Positions 8,780 through 17,576 of a DNA stretch of 64,000 nt are shown here, piece after piece (position 1 is the first letter of the stretch; every line of letters starts with the position of its first letter). The notes beneath the pieces are model-generated. The model did no database searches. It was given only the letters and a program-made list of their open reading frames with translations, and had not been told where the DNA came from. Both the position numbers and the translations under genes were made by a program. The DNA comes from CAWJMF01 sp963843945 (lineage in GTDB: Bacteria > Vulcanimicrobiota > Vulcanimicrobiia > Vulcanimicrobiales > Vulcanimicrobiaceae). The stretch covers positions 434,001 through 498,000 of the forward strand of contig CAWJMF010000002.1 of the NCBI GenBank assembly GCA_963843945.1, read 5' to 3'.

Positions 8780-9762
8780 GCGCCGCCCGTACCAGCCGGA
8801 CCGCGTGGGTTGTCGGGCTGCTCGTTGTCGCCTTCGCTATCGGGCCGTTCGTACCGCGACCCTACGACTACGTCCTCAACGAAGCGTGCATTCAAGCCAT
8901 CGCGGTGCTCGGTCTCGGCATTTTGCTCGGACTCTGCGGGCAGATGTCGCTTTGCCAGGCAGCCTTTCTCGGGATCGGTTCGTATGCGACTGCAATCCTC
9001 GAAACGCACTACGGCTGGCCGTTCTGGGCGGTCTTGCCGGCGGGAACGCTGGCCGCTGCGGCCATCGGCCTGCTCATCGGCTGGCCGGCGCTGCGTCTTT
9101 CGGGCCACTATCTCGCCCTGGCGACGATCGGTTTCGGCCTGATCGTCCAGATCGTTTTCATCAACTGGAAGGATCTTACGAACGGCCCCGACGGGATCAC
9201 CGGCGTGACGGCAGGCACGCTGGGCAAGATCAACCTGGACGACTACCACGCGTTCTACTACGTCATCTTGAGCCTGCTGATCGCGGCAGCGTACGTCGCG
9301 GTTCGACTCAAGCGTACGCGAATCGGCCGGGCGTTCGAAGCGATTCGCGAGAACGAGATCGCGGCGGCGGCGATGGGCATCGACGTGCCGCGCTACAAAG
9401 TGATCGCCTTCGTATTGGCGTCCGGCTATGCCGGGCTTGCCGGCGTGCTCTTTGCGACGAACCTGCGCTTCGTAAGCCCCGACACGTACTCATTCGATCT
9501 GTCGGTCGTGTTCCTCGTCATGCTGGTCATCGGCGGCGCCTCGTCGATCGGCGGGGCGATCCTCGGGGCGATCGCCTTGACGTTTCTGCCCGAATGGCTG
9601 CGCCCGTTGAAGAACTCGTACATCATGGTTTACGGCGCCGCAGTCGTGGCGATGGTGATCTTCATGCCGCAAGGCCTTGCCGGTCTCTGGCGCGTGCGGC
9701 TTCCCAAGCGGACCGTCAAGCCGCCGCCGCCGCTGCGTGCCGCGCAGCCCGAAACCACGTGA
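8776..9762 (+). CDS. livM: Branched-chain-type ABC transporter permease LivM
   Basis: A 328-residue inner-membrane permease partner of LivH, with about nine to ten helices. It carries GQMSLCQAAFLGIGSYATA, the typical ALRLSGHYLALATIGFG helix and the EAA-type loop followed by VIGGASSIGGAILGA. The GTG start at 8776 overlaps the livH stop, and the C-terminal tail is basic and proline-rich (KRTVKPPPPL). Its stop overlaps the livG start in the same GTGA manner. Confidence 0.92.
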   Translation: MSAARTSRTAWVVGLLVVAFAIGPFVPRPYDYVLNEACIQAIAVLGLGILLGLCGQMSLCQAAFLGIGSYATAILETHYGWPFWAVLPAGTLAAAAIGLLIGWPALRLSGHYLALATIGFGLIVQIVFINWKDLTNGPDGITGVTAGTLGKINLDDYHAFYYVILSLLIAAAYVAVRLKRTRIGRAFEAIRENEIAAAAMGIDVPRYKVIAFVLASGYAGLAGVLFATNLRFVSPDTYSFDLSVVFLVMLVIGGASSIGGAILGAIALTFLPEWLRPLKNSYIMVYGAAVVAMVIFMPQGLAGLWRVRLPKRTVKPPPPLRAAQPETT

Positions 9763-10586
9763 GCGTTCCGTTGGAAGAGGCTCCCAACCGCATCGCGGCG
9801 CGTGAAAGCGGCATGCTGGAAGTGCGCGGATTGGTCAAGCGTTTCGGCGGCGTCGTGGCCGTCAACGGGCTGGACATGACGGTCGAGCGCGGCCACATTC
9901 ACGCCTTGATCGGTCCGAACGGATCCGGTAAGACCACGTCGCTGAACGTGATCTCCGGCTTGTACCGTGCGGACGGCGGATCGGTCCGATTCGACGGACA
10001 AGAGATCGCCGGCCGCTCACCCTACGAGATTGCGAAGCTCGGCGTCGCGCGCACCTTCCAAAACATCCGTCTGTTTGGGCGCTTGAGCGTGTTGGAAAAC
10101 GTGATGATCGGCGCGCACGTCCACGGGCGCACGAACTTGATCACCGCCATGTGGCCTTTCGGCGCCACCGATCGCGAGGAGAAAGAGACCCGGCGTACCT
10201 CGCTCGAACTGCTGGAGTTCGTCGGTCTCGCGGGCGCCAAGGATGCCGAATCGCGCAGTCTCCCGTACGGCGAGCAGCGCAAACTCGAGATCGCCCGCGC
10301 ACTCGCGGTCGAGCCGCGCCTGCTGCTGCTGGACGAACCGGCCGCGGGGATGAACCCGGCTGAAACCGACGACCTCGTGGAGTTGCTCCACGAGATTTGC
10401 GAGCGGGGCGTGACCTTGCTGCTGATCGAGCACGACATGAACCTCGTGATGTCGATTTCAAACGCGATCACCGTGGTCAATTTCGGAACGCATATCGCGG
10501 AGGGGACGGCCGGCGAGATCGCCCACAATCCCGAGGTGATCGCGGCCTATCTGGGAGGCACGCTCGATGTTGCTGCAACTGGCTGA
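9759..10586 (+). CDS. livG: ABC transporter ATP-binding protein LivG
   Basis: A 275-residue cytoplasmic ATPase of the HAAT transporter. Walker A is GPNGSGKTT, the Q-loop region reads ARTFQNIRLF, the signature is LPYGEQRKLEIARAL (LSGGQ replaced by LPYGEQ as usual in LivG), Walker B is LLLLDEPAAG and the switch histidine is in IEHDMN. I start it at the GTG at 9759 because it overlaps the livM stop (GTGA); an ATG at MLEVRGL further in would give a shorter but complete domain. It overlaps livF by 20 bases. Confidence 0.92.
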   Translation: MSVPLEEAPNRIAARESGMLEVRGLVKRFGGVVAVNGLDMTVERGHIHALIGPNGSGKTTSLNVISGLYRADGGSVRFDGQEIAGRSPYEIAKLGVARTFQNIRLFGRLSVLENVMIGAHVHGRTNLITAMWPFGATDREEKETRRTSLELLEFVGLAGAKDAESRSLPYGEQRKLEIARALAVEPRLLLLDEPAAGMNPAETDDLVELLHEICERGVTLLLIEHDMNLVMSISNAITVVNFGTHIAEGTAGEIAHNPEVIAAYLGGTLDVAATG

Positions 10587-11310
10587 CGTCGAAGCCTACT
10601 ACGGCGAAGTCCGAGCTTTGCGCGCGCTCTCGCTCGAAGTCGAGCGCGGCGAGATCGTCGCGCTGCTCGGAGCGAACGGCGCCGGTAAGAGTACCACCCT
10701 GAAGGTGATCTCGCAGTTGCTTCGCGCGCGCAGCGGGACCGTCGCCTTCGACGGTGCGTCGCTGCTCGGCCTCGCGCCCGAAGACGTGGTCGCGCGGGGC
10801 GTCGCGCACGTGCCGGAAGGGCGGAAGATCTTTCCCGGCCTGAGCGTCGGCGACAACTTGCGACTGGGCGCGACGCCGCGGCGCGCCCCGGAGGCGGAGG
10901 TGCGGCGCGACATGGAAGCCGTCCTCGAACTCTTCCCCAAACTGCGCCCGCTCGGCGACAAGATGGGCTGGACGCTTTCGGGCGGCGAGCAGCAGATGCT
11001 AGCGATCGGCCGGGGCTTGATGGCCAAGCCGACGCTCTTGCTGCTCGACGAGCCGTCGCTGGGACTCGCGCCGCTCGTCGTCGCCGACGTGATGCAGACG
11101 ATCGTTCGCGTGGCCCGCGAAGGCGTCACGGTGCTGCTCGTCGAGCAGAACGCACACTTAGCACTGCAAATCGCGAATCGGGCCTACGTTCTGGAAAGCG
11201 GGCGCGTCGTGCTGAGCGGGCAAGCGAGCCAGCTTCTCGCCAGCGACGAGATGCGCCGTGCGTACCTCGGGAGCGCGGTGCGCCGAACCGAAGTCGGCGC
11301 ACAGCTCTAA
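10567..11310 (+). CDS. livF: ABC transporter ATP-binding protein LivF
   Basis: A 247-residue second ATPase that pairs with LivG. Walker A is GANGAGKST, the signature LSGGEQQMLAIGRGLM, Walker B LLLLDEPSLGLAP and the switch histidine is replaced by the QNAH motif seen in LivF proteins (VEQNAHLAL). The ATG at 10567 lies inside the end of livG. It is the last gene of the uptake operon; a 9-bp-stem hairpin follows the stop codon. Confidence 0.92.
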   Translation: MLLQLADVEAYYGEVRALRALSLEVERGEIVALLGANGAGKSTTLKVISQLLRARSGTVAFDGASLLGLAPEDVVARGVAHVPEGRKIFPGLSVGDNLRLGATPRRAPEAEVRRDMEAVLELFPKLRPLGDKMGWTLSGGEQQMLAIGRGLMAKPTLLLLDEPSLGLAPLVVADVMQTIVRVAREGVTVLLVEQNAHLALQIANRAYVLESGRVVLSGQASQLLASDEMRRAYLGSAVRRTEVGAQL

Positions 11311-11318
11311 CCCGGTTC

Positions 11319-11351
11319 CCGTCACTCGAAGCCCTTCGGCGGGAGTGACGG
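11319..11351 (+). terminator. Hairpin after livF
   Basis: A perfect 9-bp stem, CCGTCACTC pairing with GAGTGACGG, encloses a 15-base loop, 8 bases after the livF stop codon. It would fold in the transcript end of the dehydratase-transporter operon. There is no U-run after it, so it may act as a 3-prime stabilising hairpin or need Rho; the terminator call rests on position. Confidence 0.45.
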
Positions 11352-11405
11352 CTTAGGCGGAGGCGTTGCCCGGACGATAGAGTAGGTGTCGGACGGGGTT
11401 ACCCT

Positions 11406-12122
11406 ATGGCCGCAGTTTTGACAGCCGGGACGCCGGCACGAGAAGACCTGCTTTCGGGACTGTTTGCGGACGGCGTACGGCTGATGCGCGAGCGGTGGGT
11501 GGTTTACGCCTTCTTCGCGCTGGTATGCGGGGCGGCAGCGGCGCTTCCGGTGCGCGGCGATCCGGTAAATCTGCTGAACTATCCGGTCTTCCGGGTCTGG
11601 TTCGCCTGCGCCGTCCTCGCGATCTTTTTCATCCTGCCGACGGCGATTCGCCGCTTGCGCCCCGATTTTCGGATGACGCTCCGCCGTGGATTGCTGACTG
11701 CCGTCGTCTTAGCGTCGATTGGCCTCGTGACCGACCTGGGTATCTTGGCCGCGGTCATTCCAGGGCTGATCCTTGGCGTGCTGCTCTCGCAAGGGCTCAT
11801 CGTCGCCTTGATCCACAGCGGCGAAAAGCCGTCCCTCGGCGGACTCGTGGCCGATCTCAAGCGCGCCTTTGCCGATTCGTTCGAGCTCACGCGCCAGCGC
11901 TTCGCCACCACGCTCGGCGTCGTTACGCTCTCGCTCGTCATCCTGGTCGTGCCGGTCTTCCTCGAGCTGGTCGCGATGATCGTTTTCTACGTGCGTTTGC
12001 CGCAGTCGCTCTACGCGGTCGCGCCGTTGCTCTACCTCAGTTTCATCTACCTCGAGTGCGTCCGCTATACGCTCATCGTGCGATGGTTCCGTAGATTGCA
12101 GGTCGAACCCACGGCTTCGTGA
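11406..12122 (+). CDS. Multi-pass membrane protein of unknown function
   Basis: A 238-residue protein with six likely membrane helices (around residues 32-48, 63-78, 96-112, 116-132, 175-195 and 205-222) and an N-terminal soluble segment of about 30 residues. The sequence includes a Gly/Pro-rich helix (VIPGLILGVLLSQGLIVALIHSGEKP) reminiscent of small integral membrane families found beside biosynthetic operons, but I do not recognise the family. The ATG at 11406 follows a 95-base gap after livF, so it probably starts a new transcript. Its stop overlaps the ilvD start (GTGA), which suggests co-expression with dihydroxy-acid dehydratase. Confidence 0.7.
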   Translation: MAAVLTAGTPAREDLLSGLFADGVRLMRERWVVYAFFALVCGAAAALPVRGDPVNLLNYPVFRVWFACAVLAIFFILPTAIRRLRPDFRMTLRRGLLTAVVLASIGLVTDLGILAAVIPGLILGVLLSQGLIVALIHSGEKPSLGGLVADLKRAFADSFELTRQRFATTLGVVTLSLVILVVPVFLELVAMIVFYVRLPQSLYAVAPLLYLSFIYLECVRYTLIVRWFRRLQVEPTAS

Positions 12123-13801
12123 GCTACGACATCAAAGCGCGCAGCGCTGCGATCACGAACGGACGCGATCGAGCGGGCGCGCGCGCCATGTACAAGGCCG
12201 TCGGGTTTACCGATGCCGACCTTGCAAAACCGATCGTCGGCATCGCCAACACCTGGATCGAGACGATGCCGTGCAACCTGAACCTGCGGACGCTGGCCGA
12301 GCACGTCAAGCGAGGCGTGCGCGACGCCGGCGGGACTCCGATGGAATTCAACACGATCGCGATCAGCGACGGCGTCACGATGGGCACCGAAGGGATGAAG
12401 GCGTCGCTCGTCAGCCGCGAGGTGATCGCCGACTCGATCGAGCTGGTCGGCCGCGGGCACATGTTCGACGCGATCGTGGCACTCGTCGCCTGCGACAAGA
12501 CGACGCCCGGTGCCGCAATGGCACTCGTCCGGCTCAACGTCCCGTCCGTGTTGCTCTACGGCGGCGCGATCGCGCCGGGCCGGCACAACGGCCGCGACAT
12601 CACGATCGTCGACGTCTACGAGGCGATCGGCGCGCATGCGGCCGGCAAGATCGGCGACGCGGAACTTAAAGATATCGAAGACCACGCCTGTCCGGGCGCG
12701 GGCGCGTGCGGCGGTCAGTTCACCGCCAACACGATGGCGATGGCGATGGAATTCATCGGCCTCTCGCCGGTCGGCAGCGCCTCCCCCGGCGCGACCGATC
12801 CCCGCAAGGAGCGGAAGGCTTACGAGGCAGGCGTCCTCGTCATGGAAGCGTTGCGAAGCGGCATCCGGCCGCGCGATCTGTTGACGCGCGAAGCCTTCGA
12901 GAATGCGATCGCCGCCGCGGCGGGAACGGGCGGATCGACGAATTCGGTCCTGCATTTGCTGGCGCTGGCACGCGAAGCCGGCGTCCCGCTCGAAATCGAA
13001 GACTTCGACCAGATTAGCCGCCGCACGCCGATCGTCGCCGACCTGAAGCCGGGCGGAACGTACGTGGCGCTGGACGTCGATCGAGCGGGCGGAATCGAAT
13101 TGATCATGAAGCGCATGATCGAGGGCGAGCTGGTGCGCGGCAATGCGCCGACCATCACCGGACGCAGTTTAGCGCAAGAGTCGGCGTCCGCCGTCGAGAC
13201 GCCGGGACAAGCGGTTATCGCGACCGCCGAACGGCCGTTCAAACCAACGGGTGGTCTCGTGATTCTCAAGGGAAATCTTGCGCCCGGCGGCGCGGTCGTG
13301 AAGATCGCGGGGCACGAACGGGAATATCACCGCGGCCCAGCGCGTATTTTCGATCGCGAAGAAGCCGCGATGGCCGCGATCGAGGCGGGGGCCATTCGTT
13401 CGGGCGACGTTGTCGTGATCCGCTACGAAGGTCCCAAGGGCGGCCCGGGGATGCGCGAGATGCTTTCGATCACCGGCGCTCTGGTCGGAGCCGGACTCGG
13501 CGAGACGGTCGCGCTCGTCACCGACGGACGCTTTTCCGGCGGAACGCGCGGGCTGATGATCGGGCACGTCGCCCCGGAAGCGGCAGTCGGCGGTCCGCTG
13601 GCCGCGCTGCGCGACGGCGACATCGTCGTGATCGACATCGCCGGTCGACGCCTCGACAGCGAGGTCAGCGACGGCGAGATCGCAACGCGCCTCGCGGCCT
13701 GGCAACCGCATCCCCCAAACTACACGAGCGGCGTCTTCGCGAAGTACGCGTGTCTCGTCTCACAAGCGAACGACGGCGCCATCACGCGCCCGGTGAAGTA
13801 G
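12119..13801 (+). CDS. ilvD: Dihydroxy-acid dehydratase IlvD
   Basis: A 560-residue IlvD/Edd-family dehydratase, the usual length for the enzyme that converts 2,3-dihydroxy-isovalerate (or -methylvalerate) to the 2-oxo acid in valine, isoleucine and leucine synthesis. The iron-sulfur cysteines are seen at about residues 52 (METMPCN), 125 (VACDKTTPG) and 197 (GACGGQF); the Mg-binding DHAC region precedes the last. The GTG start overlaps the upstream stop. No other ilv gene is nearby, and sugar-acid dehydratases share this fold, so aldonate dehydration is a second possibility given the catabolic operon upstream. The length and context with thrC-thrB favour amino acid synthesis. Confidence 0.85.
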   Translation: MSYDIKARSAAITNGRDRAGARAMYKAVGFTDADLAKPIVGIANTWIETMPCNLNLRTLAEHVKRGVRDAGGTPMEFNTIAISDGVTMGTEGMKASLVSREVIADSIELVGRGHMFDAIVALVACDKTTPGAAMALVRLNVPSVLLYGGAIAPGRHNGRDITIVDVYEAIGAHAAGKIGDAELKDIEDHACPGAGACGGQFTANTMAMAMEFIGLSPVGSASPGATDPRKERKAYEAGVLVMEALRSGIRPRDLLTREAFENAIAAAAGTGGSTNSVLHLLALAREAGVPLEIEDFDQISRRTPIVADLKPGGTYVALDVDRAGGIELIMKRMIEGELVRGNAPTITGRSLAQESASAVETPGQAVIATAERPFKPTGGLVILKGNLAPGGAVVKIAGHEREYHRGPARIFDREEAAMAAIEAGAIRSGDVVVIRYEGPKGGPGMREMLSITGALVGAGLGETVALVTDGRFSGGTRGLMIGHVAPEAAVGGPLAALRDGDIVVIDIAGRRLDSEVSDGEIATRLAAWQPHPPNYTSGVFAKYACLVSQANDGAITRPVK

Positions 13802-13838
13802 AAGAAGAAGGGCGGAAGGAGCGCCGAAAGCCGGGTCG

Positions 13839-15095
13839 ATGCTCCTTGCTTGCAGCGAGTGCGGCGCGGAGGCGCCGGACGGCTCGCTCTTTTGCGCTTC
13901 GTGCGGCGGCCTACTTGCGTACGCGCTCGGCGAATCGCTCGATGCGCCGGCGGATTTGCGTAGTCGCTTCAGCGAACGCCGAAGCTCGCACGATCCGCTC
14001 GACCGGAGCGGCGTCTGGCGCTTTCGCGAGCTGCTCCCCGCGCTGAACGGCGAGGCGGTAACGCTGCAAGAAAACAACGTCCCGTTGCTCGAGTCGCGCG
14101 CGGGTGCTACCTATGCCGACGCCGGCCAGGTGGCGTATCTGCACCTGGGCTTCAATCCGACGGCGTCCTTCAAAGACGCCGGCATGAGCGTGGCGATCTC
14201 GCACGCGCGTGCGGGCGGTGCGCGGCTGGCCGTCTGCGCGAGCACCGGCAACACCGCCGCCTCGATGGCCGCCTATGCGGCGCGCGCCGGGATGAACGCG
14301 CTCGTTTTGGTGCCGGCCGGCGGCGTGAGCGAAGCAAAGCTGGCGCAGACGCTCGACTACGGCGCGAACGTCGTGGCGATCCCGGGTGACTTCGACCGGG
14401 CGCTCGAAGTCGTGCGCGCCCTCGATCCAAAACGCTTCGCGATCGTCAACAGCGTTAACCCGCTGCGCATCGAAGGTCAGAAATGCGCCGCGTTCGCGCT
14501 GCTCGAAGCGCGCGCTTGGGAAACGCCCAACTGGCTCGTGTTGCCGGGCGGGAACCTCGGCAATACGAGCGCCTTCGGCAAGGGCTTCCGCGAAGCGCAT
14601 GCGCTGGGACTGATCGCGCGCCTGCCGCGTATCGCGGTCGTGCAGGCTGAGGGCGCCGCACCGTTCGCGCGTCTTTGGAACGAGGGCGGGGAGTTGCGTC
14701 CGGTCAAAGCGCAGACCTCGGCGACGGCGATCAAGATCGGCGCACCCGCGTCGTGGAAAAAGGCGCTGGCCGAGGTGCGCGCGTCGCAGGGAACGGTACT
14801 CGCCGTTTCCGACGATGAGATCGCCGATGCCCGCGCGATCGTCGGCCGCGACGGCGTCGGCTGCGAGCCGGCCTCGGCCGCGTCTCTCGCGGGGCTGCGC
14901 CGACTTCGCGAAAGCGGAACGATCGGGCGCGACGACGACGTCGTTCTGGTTTTGACCGGGCACGCCCTCAAGGACACGGCGTATGCAGCCGACTACCACC
15001 GCTCGCGGGCGCCCTATGCAAACCCCGTTCTGCGTGCTGAATCCGACGCGGAGCTGCGCGCGCTGATCGAAAGTTTGAGCGCCGTCCGTGTTTGA
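13839..15095 (+). CDS. thrC: Threonine synthase
   Basis: A 418-residue PLP enzyme converting O-phospho-homoserine to threonine. The N-terminus is a zinc ribbon with cysteines 5, 8, 19 and 22, as in many ThrC proteins. The PLP lysine is K112 in NPTASFKDAG, followed by the phosphate-binding STGNTAAS loop and the C-terminal VLTGHALKD. The ATG lies 37 bases after ilvD; a purine-rich leader (GGCGGAAGGAGC) provides the ribosome site. It overlaps thrB by 8 bases, an order (thrC-thrB) shared with many bacteria. Confidence 0.9.
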   Translation: MLLACSECGAEAPDGSLFCASCGGLLAYALGESLDAPADLRSRFSERRSSHDPLDRSGVWRFRELLPALNGEAVTLQENNVPLLESRAGATYADAGQVAYLHLGFNPTASFKDAGMSVAISHARAGGARLAVCASTGNTAASMAAYAARAGMNALVLVPAGGVSEAKLAQTLDYGANVVAIPGDFDRALEVVRALDPKRFAIVNSVNPLRIEGQKCAAFALLEARAWETPNWLVLPGGNLGNTSAFGKGFREAHALGLIARLPRIAVVQAEGAAPFARLWNEGGELRPVKAQTSATAIKIGAPASWKKALAEVRASQGTVLAVSDDEIADARAIVGRDGVGCEPASAASLAGLRRLRESGTIGRDDDVVLVLTGHALKDTAYAADYHRSRAPYANPVLRAESDAELRALIESLSAVRV

Positions 15096-16029
15096 GCGCG
15101 GAGAGGCGTTTACGGTAGCGGTTCCCGCCTCGAGCGCGAACCTCGGGCCGGGCTTTGACGCCATCGGCGTTGCGCTCGATCTCTGGGTCCGCGCGACGGT
15201 ACAGCCGTCGCTCGAGTTCTCCATCGCCTTCAAAGCCGGGCGCTACGTGCCGACGAACGCCGGGTTCGAAAACGAGATCTTGCGCGGCTTCGATCGGGTT
15301 CTTCACGGCGCGCGCCCGAAGGTCTCGCTCACGATCGCAAACGACATCCCGCTCGGAAAAGGCCTGGGCGCGAGCGCCGCAGGCGCGGTGCTGGGCCTTA
15401 CCGTTGCTGCTCAGCTCGCCGCGCAGCGGCCCACGGAATCACAACTCGCGCGTGAGGCCTGCGAACTCGAGGGTCACCCGGACAACGCCCTGCCGGCGCT
15501 CCTCGGCGGAATCGTCGTCGCGGCGATGCCGGAGAACGCCGCTCCGGTGTTCTTGCGCTTCGAGCCGCCCGCCGGTCTGGCCGTGGTCGTCGTCGTGCCG
15601 CACATCGTTTTGCCCACGGCCGCCGCCCGGGCGTTGCTCCCCTCGCACTACGAACGGGCCGACGTCGTGTTCAACCTGCAGCGAGCCGCGCTGCTGGCGG
15701 CTGCGCTGGCCAGCGGCAGGCTCGAAGGCTTGCGGACGGCGACGGGCGACCGCGTTCACCAACCCTACCGGGCGCCGCTGGTGCCGGGTTTCGACGAAAT
15801 CCTCGCCTTCGAACGTCCCGGGCTGCTGGCGCTCGCCCTTTCGGGCGCGGGACCAAGTGTGATCGCACTGGTCGACGCGGGGGCGGACGCGACCGGCGCC
15901 GCAATCCAGCAAGCTTTCGCGCGCGAAGACATCGAGAGCGACGTTTTCCATTTGGGTATCTCTACCAAGGGTGCTACCGTCGCAGGGTTAGCCCCGGACG
16001 CAGCCGAGGAGCGCGCCGCCTCGGGCTGA
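15088..16029 (+). CDS. thrB: Homoserine kinase
   Basis: A 313-residue GHMP-family kinase that phosphorylates homoserine for the adjacent threonine synthase. The first GHMP motif is PASSANLGPGFDAIG at residues 11-25, the ATP loop is IPLGKGLGASAAGAVLG near 85-100, and the third motif LALSGAGPSVIAL is near the C-terminus. The GTG at 15088 lies within the last codons of thrC, giving translational coupling. The C-terminus ends in a Glu/Ala-rich tail. Confidence 0.9.
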   Translation: MFERGEAFTVAVPASSANLGPGFDAIGVALDLWVRATVQPSLEFSIAFKAGRYVPTNAGFENEILRGFDRVLHGARPKVSLTIANDIPLGKGLGASAAGAVLGLTVAAQLAAQRPTESQLAREACELEGHPDNALPALLGGIVVAAMPENAAPVFLRFEPPAGLAVVVVVPHIVLPTAAARALLPSHYERADVVFNLQRAALLAAALASGRLEGLRTATGDRVHQPYRAPLVPGFDEILAFERPGLLALALSGAGPSVIALVDAGADATGAAIQQAFAREDIESDVFHLGISTKGATVAGLAPDAAEERAASG

Positions 16030-16059
16030 ACAGAATAACCACTGCCTTGGAGGTTTTTC

Positions 16060-17157
16060 GTGCCTGAAGTCGCCGTTGCATCGGAGTATCGTCTCGCCGC
16101 GGAACCGCAGCTCAAGCGCTTCGTCGCGGAGGTGCTGATGAAGAGCGGCGTCGACGCGGCCGACGCCGCAACGGTGGCCGACGTGTTGGTGGCGGCCGAT
16201 CTGCGCGGAGTGGAGTCGCACGGCGTCGGCCGGCTCGAAAGCTATTACGTCAGCCGGATTCGCAGCGGCAAGCTCGAGCCCAGGCCGAAAGTGGAAGTCA
16301 TCCGCGAAACGCCGACCTCGCTCGTGCTCGACGCCGGAAACGGTCTGGGACATCCGGCGGGCAAACGCGCGATGCTCGCGACGATCGAAAAGGCAAAGAC
16401 GAGCGGCGCCGCGTTCGCGACGGTGCGCAACTCGAACCACTTCGGGATCGCCGGCTACTACGCGATGCTCGCGCTCGATCACGATCTCATCGGTATCGCC
16501 TCGACCAATTCGGTGCGCTACGGTGCGCCGACGTTCGGCCGCGACATCATGCTGGGTACGAACCCGTTCGCCTACGCGATCCCGGCGGACAAAGAGCCGC
16601 CTTTCGTGCTCGACTTCGCGACGACCACGGTTCCGCGCGGCAAACTCGAGGTCTACCTGCGCAAGGAGAAGCCGCTCAACCCCGGCTGGGCGATCGACGC
16701 CCAGGGCCACCCGACGGTCGATCCGGCCGCCGCGCTCAAGGGTGCGTTGCTGCCGCTCGGCGGCTTCGGCACCGACAACGGCGGCCACAAGGGCTACGGG
16801 CTCGGGTTGCTCGTCGACATCCTGTGCGGCGTGCTCTCCGGCGGCGCCTTCGGGAACGACCTGCCCAAGCCGAACAGCCCGCCCGAGCCGGGTAAGATCT
16901 CACATTTCTTCGGTGCCTTCCGCATCGACGGCTTCCGCGAGGTCGCGGAATTCAAGCGCGACATGGATCGTGAGCTGCGGGCTTTCAAAGACTCCGAAAA
17001 GGCGCCCGGACAAGAGCGGATCTACGTCGCGGGCGAGATCGAGCACGAAAAGACCCTCTACAACCGCGAGCACGGTGTGCCGGTCCACGTTAAGGTTTGG
17101 AACGGTCTCGAGCGCCTCGCCGGAGAATTGGATATCGCATTCGACCTCAATCGATGA
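16060..17157 (+). CDS. Ldh-family (malate/L-lactate/ureidoglycolate type) dehydrogenase
   Basis: A 365-residue NAD(P)-dependent oxidoreductase of the Ldh_2 family, unrelated to the Rossmann lactate dehydrogenases. Landmarks are DLRGVESHGVGRL near residue 47, RNSNHFGIAGYYA with the catalytic histidine near 128, SVRYGAPTFGRDIMLGTNPFAYAIP and the KGYGLGLLVDILCGVLSGG segment. Its start is a GTG at 16060 preceded by GGAGG at 16049-16053. Members oxidise malate, sulfolactate, delta1-piperideine-2-carboxylate or ureidoglycolate; which one applies here is not visible. The ATGA overlap with the next small gene suggests a shared function. Confidence 0.85.
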   Translation: MPEVAVASEYRLAAEPQLKRFVAEVLMKSGVDAADAATVADVLVAADLRGVESHGVGRLESYYVSRIRSGKLEPRPKVEVIRETPTSLVLDAGNGLGHPAGKRAMLATIEKAKTSGAAFATVRNSNHFGIAGYYAMLALDHDLIGIASTNSVRYGAPTFGRDIMLGTNPFAYAIPADKEPPFVLDFATTTVPRGKLEVYLRKEKPLNPGWAIDAQGHPTVDPAAALKGALLPLGGFGTDNGGHKGYGLGLLVDILCGVLSGGAFGNDLPKPNSPPEPGKISHFFGAFRIDGFREVAEFKRDMDRELRAFKDSEKAPGQERIYVAGEIEHEKTLYNREHGVPVHVKVWNGLERLAGELDIAFDLNR

Positions 17158-17573
17158 TCCATATCAACGTCAGCTCGCCGGCCGGGACGTACAGCGTCGG
17201 TAGTACGCCCTTCTTTCGGTACGTCGTGCGTCTGACGGACATGGGTTTGGCAATGCGGCCTGCCGATCAAGAAGCGATCGACGTTTTGGCCGCGATTCCG
17301 AATGCCTACGTCGATGAAGACGAGGTCTCGGGGAACGGCTGGCGTATCGTGCCCGCCGCCACGGGTGCCGACTGGCCGGTGCTTGAGGCGACGCCGCAAC
17401 GGCTGCGCGGCGCATTGCAGACGGCGCGACGCTTGCTTTGGGAGAACGCCGCGCCGGTCGGCATCACCGCCACGGAGATCGTCGGCATCGAAGAAGAACT
17501 CGAGCACGTGATGGCCGTCCTCGATCGCGCCGAAGCCGGAGGCTTCAGCGTCAACGTTACCTACGTCACCTAG
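17154..17573 (+). CDS. Small conserved-looking protein of unknown function
   Basis: A 139-residue soluble, acidic protein starting at the ATG that overlaps the dehydrogenase stop (ATGA). No signal peptide, cysteine cluster or membrane helix. The body contains a predicted alternation of strands followed by an amphipathic helix (EIVGIEEELEHVMAVLDRAEAGG) and ends in a strand (FSVNVTYVT). I do not recognise the family. Coding is supported by the coupling, codon bias matching its neighbours and the convergent end three bases from the next gene. Confidence 0.6.
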   Translation: MIHINVSSPAGTYSVGSTPFFRYVVRLTDMGLAMRPADQEAIDVLAAIPNAYVDEDEVSGNGWRIVPAATGADWPVLEATPQRLRGALQTARRLLWENAAPVGITATEIVGIEEELEHVMAVLDRAEAGGFSVNVTYVT

Positions 17574-17576
17574 CCG

